From positions 1 to 19,079 of the forward strand of contig JAFQGN010000109.1 in assembly GCA_017398245.1 (NCBI GenBank): DNA of 19,079 nucleotides, read 5' to 3'. The DNA comes from Clostridia bacterium (GTDB taxonomy: Bacteria; Bacillota_A; Clostridia; Christensenellales; Aristaeellaceae). The first letter of the stretch is position 1, and every line of letters starts with the position of its first letter. Below are positions 1-6,550 of the stretch, in pieces. The notes under the pieces are model-generated. The model was not told the origin of the DNA. It saw only the letters and a list, made by a program, of their open reading frames with translations, and did no database searches. The translations under genes were made by a program, and so were the position numbers.

Positions 1-849
1 AGCCGGTGCAGGCTGTTTCGGTTCGAGCATCTGGGCGTGGAAGACGTGGTAAAGGCCATAAAGGCGGCCGTGGCGGACAAGGAGCGCGGGTTCGGTCTGA
101 TGGAGATCGACCTGCAGGAAGAAGCGCTGAGGCACATTGCAAACGTGGCCGGCGGAGACGTGCGCGCGGCGCTCAACGCGCTGGAGCTGGCGGTGCTGAC
201 GACGCCGCCGACGCGAGAGGGAGTGATCCGGATCGACCTGAGCGTAGCGGAAGAATCGATCCAGAAGCCGGTTCTGCAGATGGACGAGAGCTTGTATTAC
301 GATATGCTCAGCGCGTTTTGCAAGTCGCTTCGCGGAAGCGACAGCGATGCGGCGCTGGCCTGGGCGGCGCGCATGCTGCATGCGGGCGTGGATCCGCGGA
401 TCATCGTGCGCAGGGTGATCGCCCATGCGAGCGAGGACGTGGGCATGGCAAATCCGAACGCCATGCTGACGGCTGCGGCGGCGTGGCAATCGCTGGAGGC
501 GATCGGCATGCCGGAGGCAAAGCTGCCCATCGCGCAGGCGATCATCACCGTGTGCGAAAGCCCGAAATCCAACAGCGTGGTGATGGCGATCGACCGCGCG
601 TTTGCCGATGCGGAACGGGGCGGGTATCAGCCTGTGCCCGTGCATTTGAGAGACACGCATTATTCCGGCTCGCAGAGAGTCGGTTCGGGAGAAGGGTATC
701 TGTACCCGCACGAGTTCCCGGGGCATTATGTGGAGCAGCAGTACGCGCCCATCGAGGCGCAGGGCATGCCCTATTATGCGCCGAGCGAAGAAGGCTTTGA
801 AAAAGAGATCCGGCGCATCCGCAAGGAGCGCGGGTTTGAAGACGAGTAA
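1..849 (+). CDS. rarA: Replication-associated recombination protein A (RarA/MgsA), C-terminal part
   Basis: The frame is open from base 1 without a start, so the gene is cut by the window edge; 282 residues remain. RarA is a AAA+ ATPase of the clamp-loader superfamily that acts at stalled replication forks. What is seen is the part after the ATPase core: a sensor-2-like stretch GGDVRAALNALELAV, then the RarA-specific helical tetramerisation region with RGSDSDAALAWAARML, ASEDVGMANPNAML and ESPKSNSVVMAIDRA. The tail has PVPVHLRD and YPHEFPGHYVEQQYAP, both hallmarks of the family, and ends with a basic helix after a YYAPSE motif. The Walker A/B half lies upstream of the window. The next gene begins 36 bases downstream on the same strand. 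The family call is firm; the role is taken from the family. Confidence 0.95.
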   Translation, partial: SRCRLFRFEHLGVEDVVKAIKAAVADKERGFGLMEIDLQEEALRHIANVAGGDVRAALNALELAVLTTPPTREGVIRIDLSVAEESIQKPVLQMDESLYYDMLSAFCKSLRGSDSDAALAWAARMLHAGVDPRIIVRRVIAHASEDVGMANPNAMLTAAAAWQSLEAIGMPEAKLPIAQAIITVCESPKSNSVVMAIDRAFADAERGGYQPVPVHLRDTHYSGSQRVGSGEGYLYPHEFPGHYVEQQYAPIEAQGMPYYAPSEEGFEKEIRRIRKERGFEDE

Positions 850-885
850 AACGGGCATACGGCCCGAGACGATAAGGGAGAGAGC

Positions 886-2490
886 ATGACCGAAGAAAAA
901 AAGAGGGAGCAAAAGGGCTCTACTGTAGTAAAAAAGCAGGACGGCAAGCGCAAAACGAGCGGCTCTACCGTGGTTAAAAAACAGGCGCCTAAGCATGCCA
1001 AAAAAGAACGGGATTGGGACGACGATCTGTTTTTGGACGACGTGCCCGCAAAGCCGAAGAAAACACACGCGCCCCATTCGCGTAGCGCACGGCGCGCAAA
1101 GGCCCGGCGCAAGGCGCGCGCACAGCGCACGGCGTGGGGAACGCTTGCGTTCGCGGCGGCATGCGTATGCGCGCTGGCGGTATCGTTTTGCTGGATCAGC
1201 ATGACGAGATATACGCAGTTTGCGAAAATGCGCGCGCTGCTGGACAGGGACACGTTCTATCCGGGCGTGACGGTGGACGGGATCGACCTGAGCGGATACA
1301 CGCTGCCCGAAGCGCTGGAGATGATGCTCGGGCGCGAAATGGACAGCGCGCAGAGCCGAGAGATCGTGTTCAAGGCCGGTGAAGACGAGCTTGTTCGCGA
1401 TGCGGCGGAGCTGGGCTTTGGCAGCAATTACGAAGCAATCGTAAAGGCGGCGTGGAAGTTCGGGCGCGAGGGCAGTTTGGAACAGAGATATGCGCAGGCG
1501 CAGGCCGGGCGCGCGTATGCTGTGGACCGCGGGTTTGACGAGGGCATGCTGCGCAGCGCGTCTGAGCAGATAGCGGCAAGCCTGACCAGAGACAGCGTGG
1601 ACGCGCAGATCGTCGATTTCATTTACAACAAGGGGCAGTTCGTGTTCAGCGAGGCGCAGGAAGGCGCCTATGTGGACGGAGAGGAGCTGTACGCGCAGAC
1701 GCTGGCCGTGCTGGAGGCGGGCGGAAACGAAGTGCGCGTGGACAGCGTGACGATCGAACCGGATGTGACGGCCGAGGAGCTTGCGGGAATGTACGGCGAG
1801 ATATCCACGGCGGTGACGAACGCGTCCTCTTCGAGCAACAACCGCATCAACAACATCCGCCTGGCGTGCGAGGCGATCAACTGCATGAAGCTGGAGCCCG
1901 GGCAGTCGTTCTCGTTCAACGAGACGGTGGGCAAGCGCACGAGCGAAGCGGGTTATAAAAAGGCCGGCGCGTATATCAGCGGCGATGTGGGCGAGGAGAT
2001 CGGCGGAGGGATCTGCCAGGTTTCGACCACGCTGTTCAACGCGGTGGTGAAGGCCGATCTGGAGATCACCGAAAGGCACAACCACAGCCTGCCGGTCTCG
2101 TATGTGGACAACGGCAAGGACGCGACGGTGAACTGGGGCTCGCAGGATCTGAAATTTGTCAATTCCGGCGACGAACCGGTGTATATCATCGCGTTTGTGA
2201 CGGACGACTGGCGCGTGCGCGTGCATGTGTACGGCAGGCTGCGCGAGGACGGGCTGACGATTTCGCTGGTGCCGGTGCTGCAGGAGACGATAAAGCCCGG
2301 CGACGAGCAGTATGTATACACGACGGAGTTGCCCACGGGGGAAATGCGTCTCAAGAGCAAGGCGCGAAACGGCTACAGGGTGAACACGTACAAGGCGTAC
2401 TCCGATGAAAACGGCGACGTTGTGGAAAAGGTGTTCCTGTGCTCGAGCCATTACCCGGCCAGGGGCGCGGTAATTGAGGTGGGTCAGTAA
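886..2490 (+). CDS. Membrane-anchored VanW-domain protein with G5-like tail (YoaR type)
   Basis: 534 residues; ATG preceded by AGGGAGAGAGC. Order: a very basic cytoplasmic tail (1-83) holding the octapeptide GSTVVKKQ twice (11-18 and 26-33), one membrane segment (about 84-105), then an extracytoplasmic part. Residues about 120-300 resemble the putative peptidoglycan-binding domain that often precedes VanW. Residues about 318-445 are the VanW domain, with RINNIRLACEAIN, LEPGQSFSFNETVGKRT and the signature GEEIGGGICQVSTTLFNA. The last 80 residues (TIKPGDE...GYRVNTYKAY...VFLCSSHYPARG) look like a G5-type fold. VanW proteins occur in some vancomycin-resistance clusters, but the domain is common in Clostridia and its biochemical activity is not established; no vanHAX-type genes are in view. 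A cell-wall role is inferred, and murJ and a SleB-like gene nearby fit it. Confidence 0.88.
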   Translation: MTEEKKREQKGSTVVKKQDGKRKTSGSTVVKKQAPKHAKKERDWDDDLFLDDVPAKPKKTHAPHSRSARRAKARRKARAQRTAWGTLAFAAACVCALAVSFCWISMTRYTQFAKMRALLDRDTFYPGVTVDGIDLSGYTLPEALEMMLGREMDSAQSREIVFKAGEDELVRDAAELGFGSNYEAIVKAAWKFGREGSLEQRYAQAQAGRAYAVDRGFDEGMLRSASEQIAASLTRDSVDAQIVDFIYNKGQFVFSEAQEGAYVDGEELYAQTLAVLEAGGNEVRVDSVTIEPDVTAEELAGMYGEISTAVTNASSSSNNRINNIRLACEAINCMKLEPGQSFSFNETVGKRTSEAGYKKAGAYISGDVGEEIGGGICQVSTTLFNAVVKADLEITERHNHSLPVSYVDNGKDATVNWGSQDLKFVNSGDEPVYIIAFVTDDWRVRVHVYGRLREDGLTISLVPVLQETIKPGDEQYVYTTELPTGEMRLKSKARNGYRVNTYKAYSDENGDVVEKVFLCSSHYPARGAVIEVGQ

Positions 2491-2507
2491 AAGGAGGGTG
2501 CCCGGGA

Positions 2508-3398
2508 ATGGGCGTGATCGTACCGAAGGGGCTTCCGGCGGCGCAGGTTTTGCGCGGCGAAGGATTGCAGGTGCGGGAGAGGGAGACGGTATTGCCGGAG
2601 GGCGCGCCGCAGAGCGTGCAGATCGTGATCCTCAACCTGATGCCCACCAAAGAGGCGACGGAAACGCAGCTTTTGCGCGTGCTGGGCGGGACAAAGCGGG
2701 AGATCGAGGTCACGCTGCTGGCCCCGGCTACGCACGAGAGCAAGAATACCGCGCAGGAGCACATCGAAAGGTTTTATACTACCTTTGACAGGATGCGCGG
2801 CGGGCGGATTGACGGGCTGATCGTGACCGGCGCGCCGGTGGAAATGCTGGAGTTCGAACAGGTGGATTACTGGGAAGAGCTGGCCGGTATTATGGACTGG
2901 GCGCGCGGGAATATCAGAAGCACGTATTACATATGCTGGGCTGCGCAGGCGGCGATGTACCGGTTCTTCGGGATACGGAAATATCCGCTGGAGGAAAAGT
3001 GCTTCGGCATTTTCGAGCACAGCTTTACCGGAGCGCAGCACCCGCTGCTGCGCGGGGTGAAGCAGCCGTTCCTTGCGCCGCATTCGCGCCATACGCAGGT
3101 GCTGGCCGAAGAGATATGCGCCGCAGAGGGGATAGAGCTTCTGGCCGCGAGCGAGGCGGCGGGGGTGTATCTGGCGGCGGAGAGGGACGGACGGAGCATA
3201 TTTGTGACCGGCCACAGCGAGTACGACGCGGACACGCTCAAGAAGGAGTATGACCGCGACGTGAGCAGAGGGCTGCCGATCCGGGTTCCGGTAAATTATT
3301 ACCCCGGAGACGATCCGGAGAGAGAGCCGCCGCTGAGCTGGCGCGGGCACTCGAAGGAATTGTACGGCAGCTGGATCGAGAACATTGTGTGCGGATAG
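2508..3398 (+). CDS. metA: Homoserine O-acyltransferase MetA, probably O-acetyltransferase
   Basis: 296 residues, close to the usual length of about 300. The start follows AAGGAGG 17 bases after the previous stop. MetA activates homoserine at the first committed step of methionine synthesis in the cytoplasm. The family motifs are all present: LNLMPTKEATETQLLR, the ESKNTAQEHIERFY stretch, ICWAAQAAMYRFFGI with the nucleophile Cys143, LAPHSRHTQV, and TGHSEYD with His236 and Glu238, which match Cys142/His235/Glu237 of the E. coli enzyme. The acyl-CoA-selecting position (Gly111 in E. coli, Glu in acetyl-specific enzymes) reads Glu112 in TGAPVEMLEF, so acetyl-CoA use is more likely than succinyl-CoA. 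There are no other methionine genes in the window and no SAM riboswitch fits in the short gap, so it is probably transcribed with its envelope-gene neighbours. Confidence 0.95.
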   Translation: MGVIVPKGLPAAQVLRGEGLQVRERETVLPEGAPQSVQIVILNLMPTKEATETQLLRVLGGTKREIEVTLLAPATHESKNTAQEHIERFYTTFDRMRGGRIDGLIVTGAPVEMLEFEQVDYWEELAGIMDWARGNIRSTYYICWAAQAAMYRFFGIRKYPLEEKCFGIFEHSFTGAQHPLLRGVKQPFLAPHSRHTQVLAEEICAAEGIELLAASEAAGVYLAAERDGRSIFVTGHSEYDADTLKKEYDRDVSRGLPIRVPVNYYPGDDPEREPPLSWRGHSKELYGSWIENIVCG

Positions 3399-3515
3399 AA
3401 CGCAAAGGGGCAGATTTTGCCCGATATGGCGATAATTCCCGCGCGCGCGGAAAACGGAATCCGGGGCGCATATCCTTTCCCCTGAAGCATGATCGGCAAA
3501 GGGGAGTGATCGGGT

Positions 3516-3926
3516 ATGCGAAAGAGGGGACTGTATTTTCTGGCGGCGGCGATGCTCGCGCTGGCGTGGAGCATGCTGCCGGTGGAAAGCGGCGAGGCCG
3601 TGGAGCTGGCGCGGGTTTTGTATGCAAACTGCGCGCAGCAGACGGACGAGACCATGCGCGTGTTCGGATCGGTGATCGTGAACCGAGTGGGGCTGCGCGA
3701 ATACGGAAACACGCTGGGGCAGGTTCTGGCCGGGTTTGAAAGCGGCACGTACTTTGACGGGCGCGCGCTGGAAATCGCAAGGGCTCTGTGCGAAGGAAAG
3801 CGCAGCTTTGACGCGGCTCCGGCGGAGGTCGTGCATGCGGTACACGTGAGCGAGGACCACAGCGGGTATGAAGAGCTCGGGTTCTGGCGCATGTGCGGAG
3901 AGTACGCGTTCTATTACAGGACATAG
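3516..3926 (+). CDS. Small secreted SleB-like (cell wall hydrolase family) protein, probably catalytically altered
   Basis: 136 residues. GGGGAG lies about ten bases before the ATG. The first ~28 residues (two Arg, then a hydrophobic run, ending near SGEA) read as a signal peptide or membrane anchor. Residues 30-80 follow the start of the SleB/CwlJ hydrolase domain: ELARVLYANCAQQTDET and GSVIVNRV, then NTLGQVL. The usual motif has a glutamate in 'YGEARGE', which serves as the catalytic acid in SleB lytic transglycosylases. Here the aligned residue is Asn38, so normal activity is doubtful. The second half (Val-His-Ala-Val-His, then a C-terminal AFYYRT) keeps only a faint resemblance to the family end, where a G-H-x-F motif is common. 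Family membership is moderate; the function could be binding rather than cleavage. It is preceded by 117 bases without another gene and followed 61 bases later by murJ. Confidence 0.6.
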   Translation: MRKRGLYFLAAAMLALAWSMLPVESGEAVELARVLYANCAQQTDETMRVFGSVIVNRVGLREYGNTLGQVLAGFESGTYFDGRALEIARALCEGKRSFDAAPAEVVHAVHVSEDHSGYEELGFWRMCGEYAFYYRT

Positions 3927-3987
3927 AAACTTGGGGAATACGCGAACGGACATAGGGATATGCCCGCGGAAAAGGGGTTATTTGTGC

Positions 3988-5517
3988 ATGTCCAAGGTGG
4001 AAAAGACGGCGAAAACAACGCTGATGCTGACGCTGATCATCTTTCTGAGCAAGGCGTTCGGGTTTATCAGAGAATCGATCATCGCGGCGTACTTTGGCAC
4101 GGGAATGGAAGCGGACGCCTATACGGCGGCGTACGGCACGTATTATGTGCCGATTCTGCTGATGGGCTCGTGCATTTCTTCGACTCTGATCCCGCTGTAT
4201 GTGGATCTGCGCAGCAACAAGGGCTTAAGGGAGGCGGACAGGCTGGCTTCCAACACGCTGAACCTGTTTGCGGCCTTCGGGCTGATCGTGGCGGCGGCGA
4301 TGTTCATCTTTGCCGGGCCGATCCTTTCGCTTTTGTACCACGGGTTCGATGTGGAAAAGCATGCGCTGACGGTGGAGCTGATGCGCATCATGCTGCCCGG
4401 GCTGGGGTTTGCGATTGCTGCGCTGGTGCTTTCGAACATCCTCAACGCGCAGGAAAGGTTCACGGCGGCGCAGCTGACGGGCTTTCCGCTGAGCGTGTGC
4501 ACCATCGGCGCGGCGGTGTTCTTTTCGCAGAAATACGGTGTGCGCGCCGTGGCTTGGGGCGTTCTGCTGACGGGCATTCTGCAGGTGATCATCCAGCTGC
4601 CGCCGCTTGTGAAGAGCTACAAGTACAAATGGGTGTTCGATCCGGCTGACCCGATGATCAAAAAAATGCTGGCGCTGGCTGTGCCGGCCATTTTGAGCAT
4701 GAGCGCGACGGAGATCAACAGCCTGGTGGACAAATCGATGGCTTCCGGGCTGGGTACGGGTTCGCTCTCGGCGATGAACTACGCGTTCCGGCTGGTCTCG
4801 TTCGTGCAGGGTATATTGGTGGTGCCGCTGATGACGGTCATGTTCTCGCGCATGTCCAAGAGGGCGGCGTACAAGGACAAGCAGGGCGTGGTGAAGCTGT
4901 TCCGCGAGTGCAGCGAGGTGATCTGCGCGATCGTGCTGCCGGTGACGATCATCGCGGCGGTGCTTTCGCAGGAAGTGATCCGCTTTGCGTTCATGCGCGG
5001 CGAGTTCAACGAGCATTCTCTTTTGCTGACCAGCGGCGTGTTCGCCATGTATATTCTGGGCGAACTGTTCTTCGGCGTGCGCGATCTGCTCAATCGCGTG
5101 TTCCATTCCATGCAGGATACGAAGACGCCGATGGCCGTTGCGCTGTTCATGGTGATCGTCAACATCATCCTGAACCTGATCTTCATCCGCTTCTGGGGCC
5201 TGAACGGCCTTGCGCTTTCGACGACGGTCTCCGGCGTGGTCAGCTGCGGACTGCTGCTGGTGCTGCTGCGCAAAAAGGCCGGGCAGATCGGCCTGAAGGC
5301 CTCGGCGGTGGAATATGCAAAAATCGCGGCGGCTTCGCTGGTGGCGGGCGCGTTCTGCATGGCGCTGCGCGCGTTCGTGCCGCATCCGCAGACGTTTATG
5401 ATGACGTTTGTATACCTTGCGCTGATGGCCGGAAGTTCGATGGTCGTATATGTCGCGGCCGCATGGCTGATCGGTTCGAAGAACGTGCGAAATCTCAAGG
5501 CGCTGCTGAAACGATAA
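3988..5517 (+). CDS. murJ: Lipid II flippase MurJ (MviN family, MOP superfamily)
   Basis: 509 residues. The chosen ATG (MSKVEKTAKT) follows AAAAGGGG at a normal distance; an in-frame ATG 120 bases upstream lies inside the preceding gene and would add a polar tail unlike the family. MurJ carries lipid-linked peptidoglycan precursor across the inner membrane. The N-terminus has the MurJ/MviN pattern SKAFGFIRESIIAAYFG followed by EADAYTAAY; Arg28 matches the second essential arginine of the E. coli protein (Arg24), while Lys22 stands where E. coli has Arg18. The rest is a run of hydrophobic segments consistent with the family's 14 helices, with the GVRDLLNRVFHSMQDTKTP region typical of the family in the second half. 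The last five residues are basic. Transcription ends at the strong hairpin 12 bases after the stop. Confidence 0.93.
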   Translation: MSKVEKTAKTTLMLTLIIFLSKAFGFIRESIIAAYFGTGMEADAYTAAYGTYYVPILLMGSCISSTLIPLYVDLRSNKGLREADRLASNTLNLFAAFGLIVAAAMFIFAGPILSLLYHGFDVEKHALTVELMRIMLPGLGFAIAALVLSNILNAQERFTAAQLTGFPLSVCTIGAAVFFSQKYGVRAVAWGVLLTGILQVIIQLPPLVKSYKYKWVFDPADPMIKKMLALAVPAILSMSATEINSLVDKSMASGLGTGSLSAMNYAFRLVSFVQGILVVPLMTVMFSRMSKRAAYKDKQGVVKLFRECSEVICAIVLPVTIIAAVLSQEVIRFAFMRGEFNEHSLLLTSGVFAMYILGELFFGVRDLLNRVFHSMQDTKTPMAVALFMVIVNIILNLIFIRFWGLNGLALSTTVSGVVSCGLLLVLLRKKAGQIGLKASAVEYAKIAAASLVAGAFCMALRAFVPHPQTFMMTFVYLALMAGSSMVVYVAAAWLIGSKNVRNLKALLKR

Positions 5518-5528
5518 ACAGGGCAAAG

Positions 5529-5558
5529 AAAAAACCTCCGCAGATGCGGAGGTTTTTT
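5529..5558. terminator. Strong bidirectional intrinsic terminator between murJ and the phospholipase-like gene
   Basis: Six A, then the stem CCTCCGCA / TGCGGAGG around a two-base centre (in practice a 6-bp stem with a CAGATG loop), then six T. Because A6 and T6 flank the stem on both sides, it reads as an intrinsic terminator for murJ on the plus strand and for the convergent minus-strand gene that ends at 5712. Confidence 0.93.
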
Positions 5559-5560
5559 GT

Positions 5561-5742
5561 GTTGTGTGGGTCGGGTCTGGGAGCGGATTATGATCGCACG
5601 CGGTACGCTTTGCGTTTGGATCGGCCGCAGGCGCTGCTGATGATGTTTTAAGTTGTGTGGCCGGTGCATTGCATAGGCAGGCTTTTGCAGGCGGCGCGTT
5701 TCGTGTTTGGATCAGAGACAGGCACGGATGATAGAACCGGTA
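5561..5742. repeat. Diverged 91-bp tandem duplication in the convergent intergenic region
   Basis: GTTGTGTGG occurs at 5561 and 5652, and TTTGGATC at 5615 and 5706, both exactly 91 bases apart. The stretch around the second anchor (5594-5630 versus 5685-5721) matches at roughly 70% of positions, with CAGGC shared after it. The second copy includes the stop codon of the minus-strand gene (5712), so the first copy may be a decayed duplicate of that gene's 3' end and trailer. There is no other gene between 5518 and 5711. Confidence 0.5.
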
Positions 5743-6419
5743 TGATCGCAGGCGGCGCGCAGGAAGTTCGCGTATTCTTCTTCGGTAAAAAAGACGAAGG
5801 AGGGCTCGGCAGGCTCGCGGGAGAAACGATCGAGCATGATCGGGATCTTGCGCGCGATGGCGCCGGGCGGGAGGAAATCGAGATAATCCGGAAATTCTTT
5901 TATGCGCGGCAGGATGCTGCGGTAGGAAGGATCCGGCGAATGCGAAAGCCGCCGCCGCTCGAAATGTATGATATCGGCAAAGACTCTGTTCTTGCCGAAG
6001 ACGGCTTTGAGGGTGTCGAGCGTTTCGGGCTGGCCGGCGATCGCTGCGTGCAGTTCGGGTACAGAATGTACGCGCGCGAACGCATCGCGCAGGCGGGCTT
6101 CATCGCGGATAAAGCGCATGAAGAGGACGTCGACCGCCAGATGGCTGTAATAGCCAAGAAGGAAGGAGCGCTCCTCGGCGGATACATCCGGTCGGGAGGC
6201 GATATGGCGGGCACGGAAGCCATCAAGATCGGCGGAGGTCTTTTTCTCGCCGAGCATGAAGTGCGTGACTTCGCGCGGCGGGGTGAAGGAGGACCAGTCT
6301 GCGTTTTCTACGTTGCAGTCCGGCGCGATGTTGCCGATGACGAACGCGCGGTGATCGAGAGAGGGGAAATGGCGCAGGAGCTCGTCGGCGATGAGGGTGT
6401 GGGTGATCCAGTTGGCCAT
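5712..6419 (-). CDS. Zinc-dependent phospholipase C-like protein
   Basis: 235 residues; the ATG follows AAAGGAGG at ideal spacing, and longer upstream frames are not supported. The sequence matches the bacterial zinc-dependent phospholipase C family: NWITHTLIADELL with His7, VIGNIAPDCNV with Asp34, REVTHFM with His53, and LLGYYSHLAVDVLF with His93 and Asp97. These are the expected metal-binding His/Asp positions of the all-helical fold. There is no signal peptide, unlike secreted clostridial alpha-toxins, so a cytoplasmic hydrolase of unknown substrate is more likely than a toxin. Members of this short, signal-less subgroup are common in Clostridia and are not characterised. The gene is separated from the upstream histidine kinase gene by 131 bases holding a long hairpin, so it is probably transcribed alone; no convincing promoter was found. 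Confidence 0.8.
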   Translation of the reverse strand: MANWITHTLIADELLRHFPSLDHRAFVIGNIAPDCNVENADWSSFTPPREVTHFMLGEKKTSADLDGFRARHIASRPDVSAEERSFLLGYYSHLAVDVLFMRFIRDEARLRDAFARVHSVPELHAAIAGQPETLDTLKAVFGKNRVFADIIHFERRRLSHSPDPSYRSILPRIKEFPDYLDFLPPGAIARKIPIMLDRFSREPAEPSFVFFTEEEYANFLRAACDHTGSIIRACL

Positions 6420-6500
6420 GGGAGCCTCCTTTGTGCAAAGATACCGGAATGCGCTCAGTCTGATAAGAAAGTTTAATATTGGTTTCTTTTCAGGAAGGGT

Positions 6501-6544
6501 TTGGGGAACCCCTTTTCTTTTTCTAAAGAAAAGGGGTTCCCCAA
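6501..6544. repeat. Perfect 20-bp inverted repeat (long hairpin) behind the histidine kinase gene
   Basis: A 20-base arm (6501-6520, TTGGGGAACCCC then TTTTCTTT) is followed by a 4-base TTCT loop and a perfect complementary arm (6525-6544). It lies 6 bases past the histidine kinase stop on the minus strand. No run of T follows it in that direction, so it is not a textbook intrinsic terminator. It could still stop or stabilise the transcript, or be one copy of a dispersed palindromic repeat. Confidence 0.85.
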
Positions 6545-6550
6545 CGTTAC

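Noticed and set aside
3424..3445. Small GGGCA/TGCCC hairpin after metA as a terminator or riboswitch
   Set aside because: A 5-bp stem without a T run; the surrounding 117 bases show no riboswitch fold that I recognise.
2484..3953. Long open minus-strand frame (489 codons) opposite metA and the SleB-like gene
   Set aside because: It is the GC-skewed antisense of well-recognised genes, is rich in Arg/His/Pro, and has no domain or ribosome binding site.
6438..6466. Possible promoter TTATCA-N17-TATCTT for the phospholipase-like gene
   Set aside because: The hexamers are weak and the resulting start would fall in the ribosome binding site.
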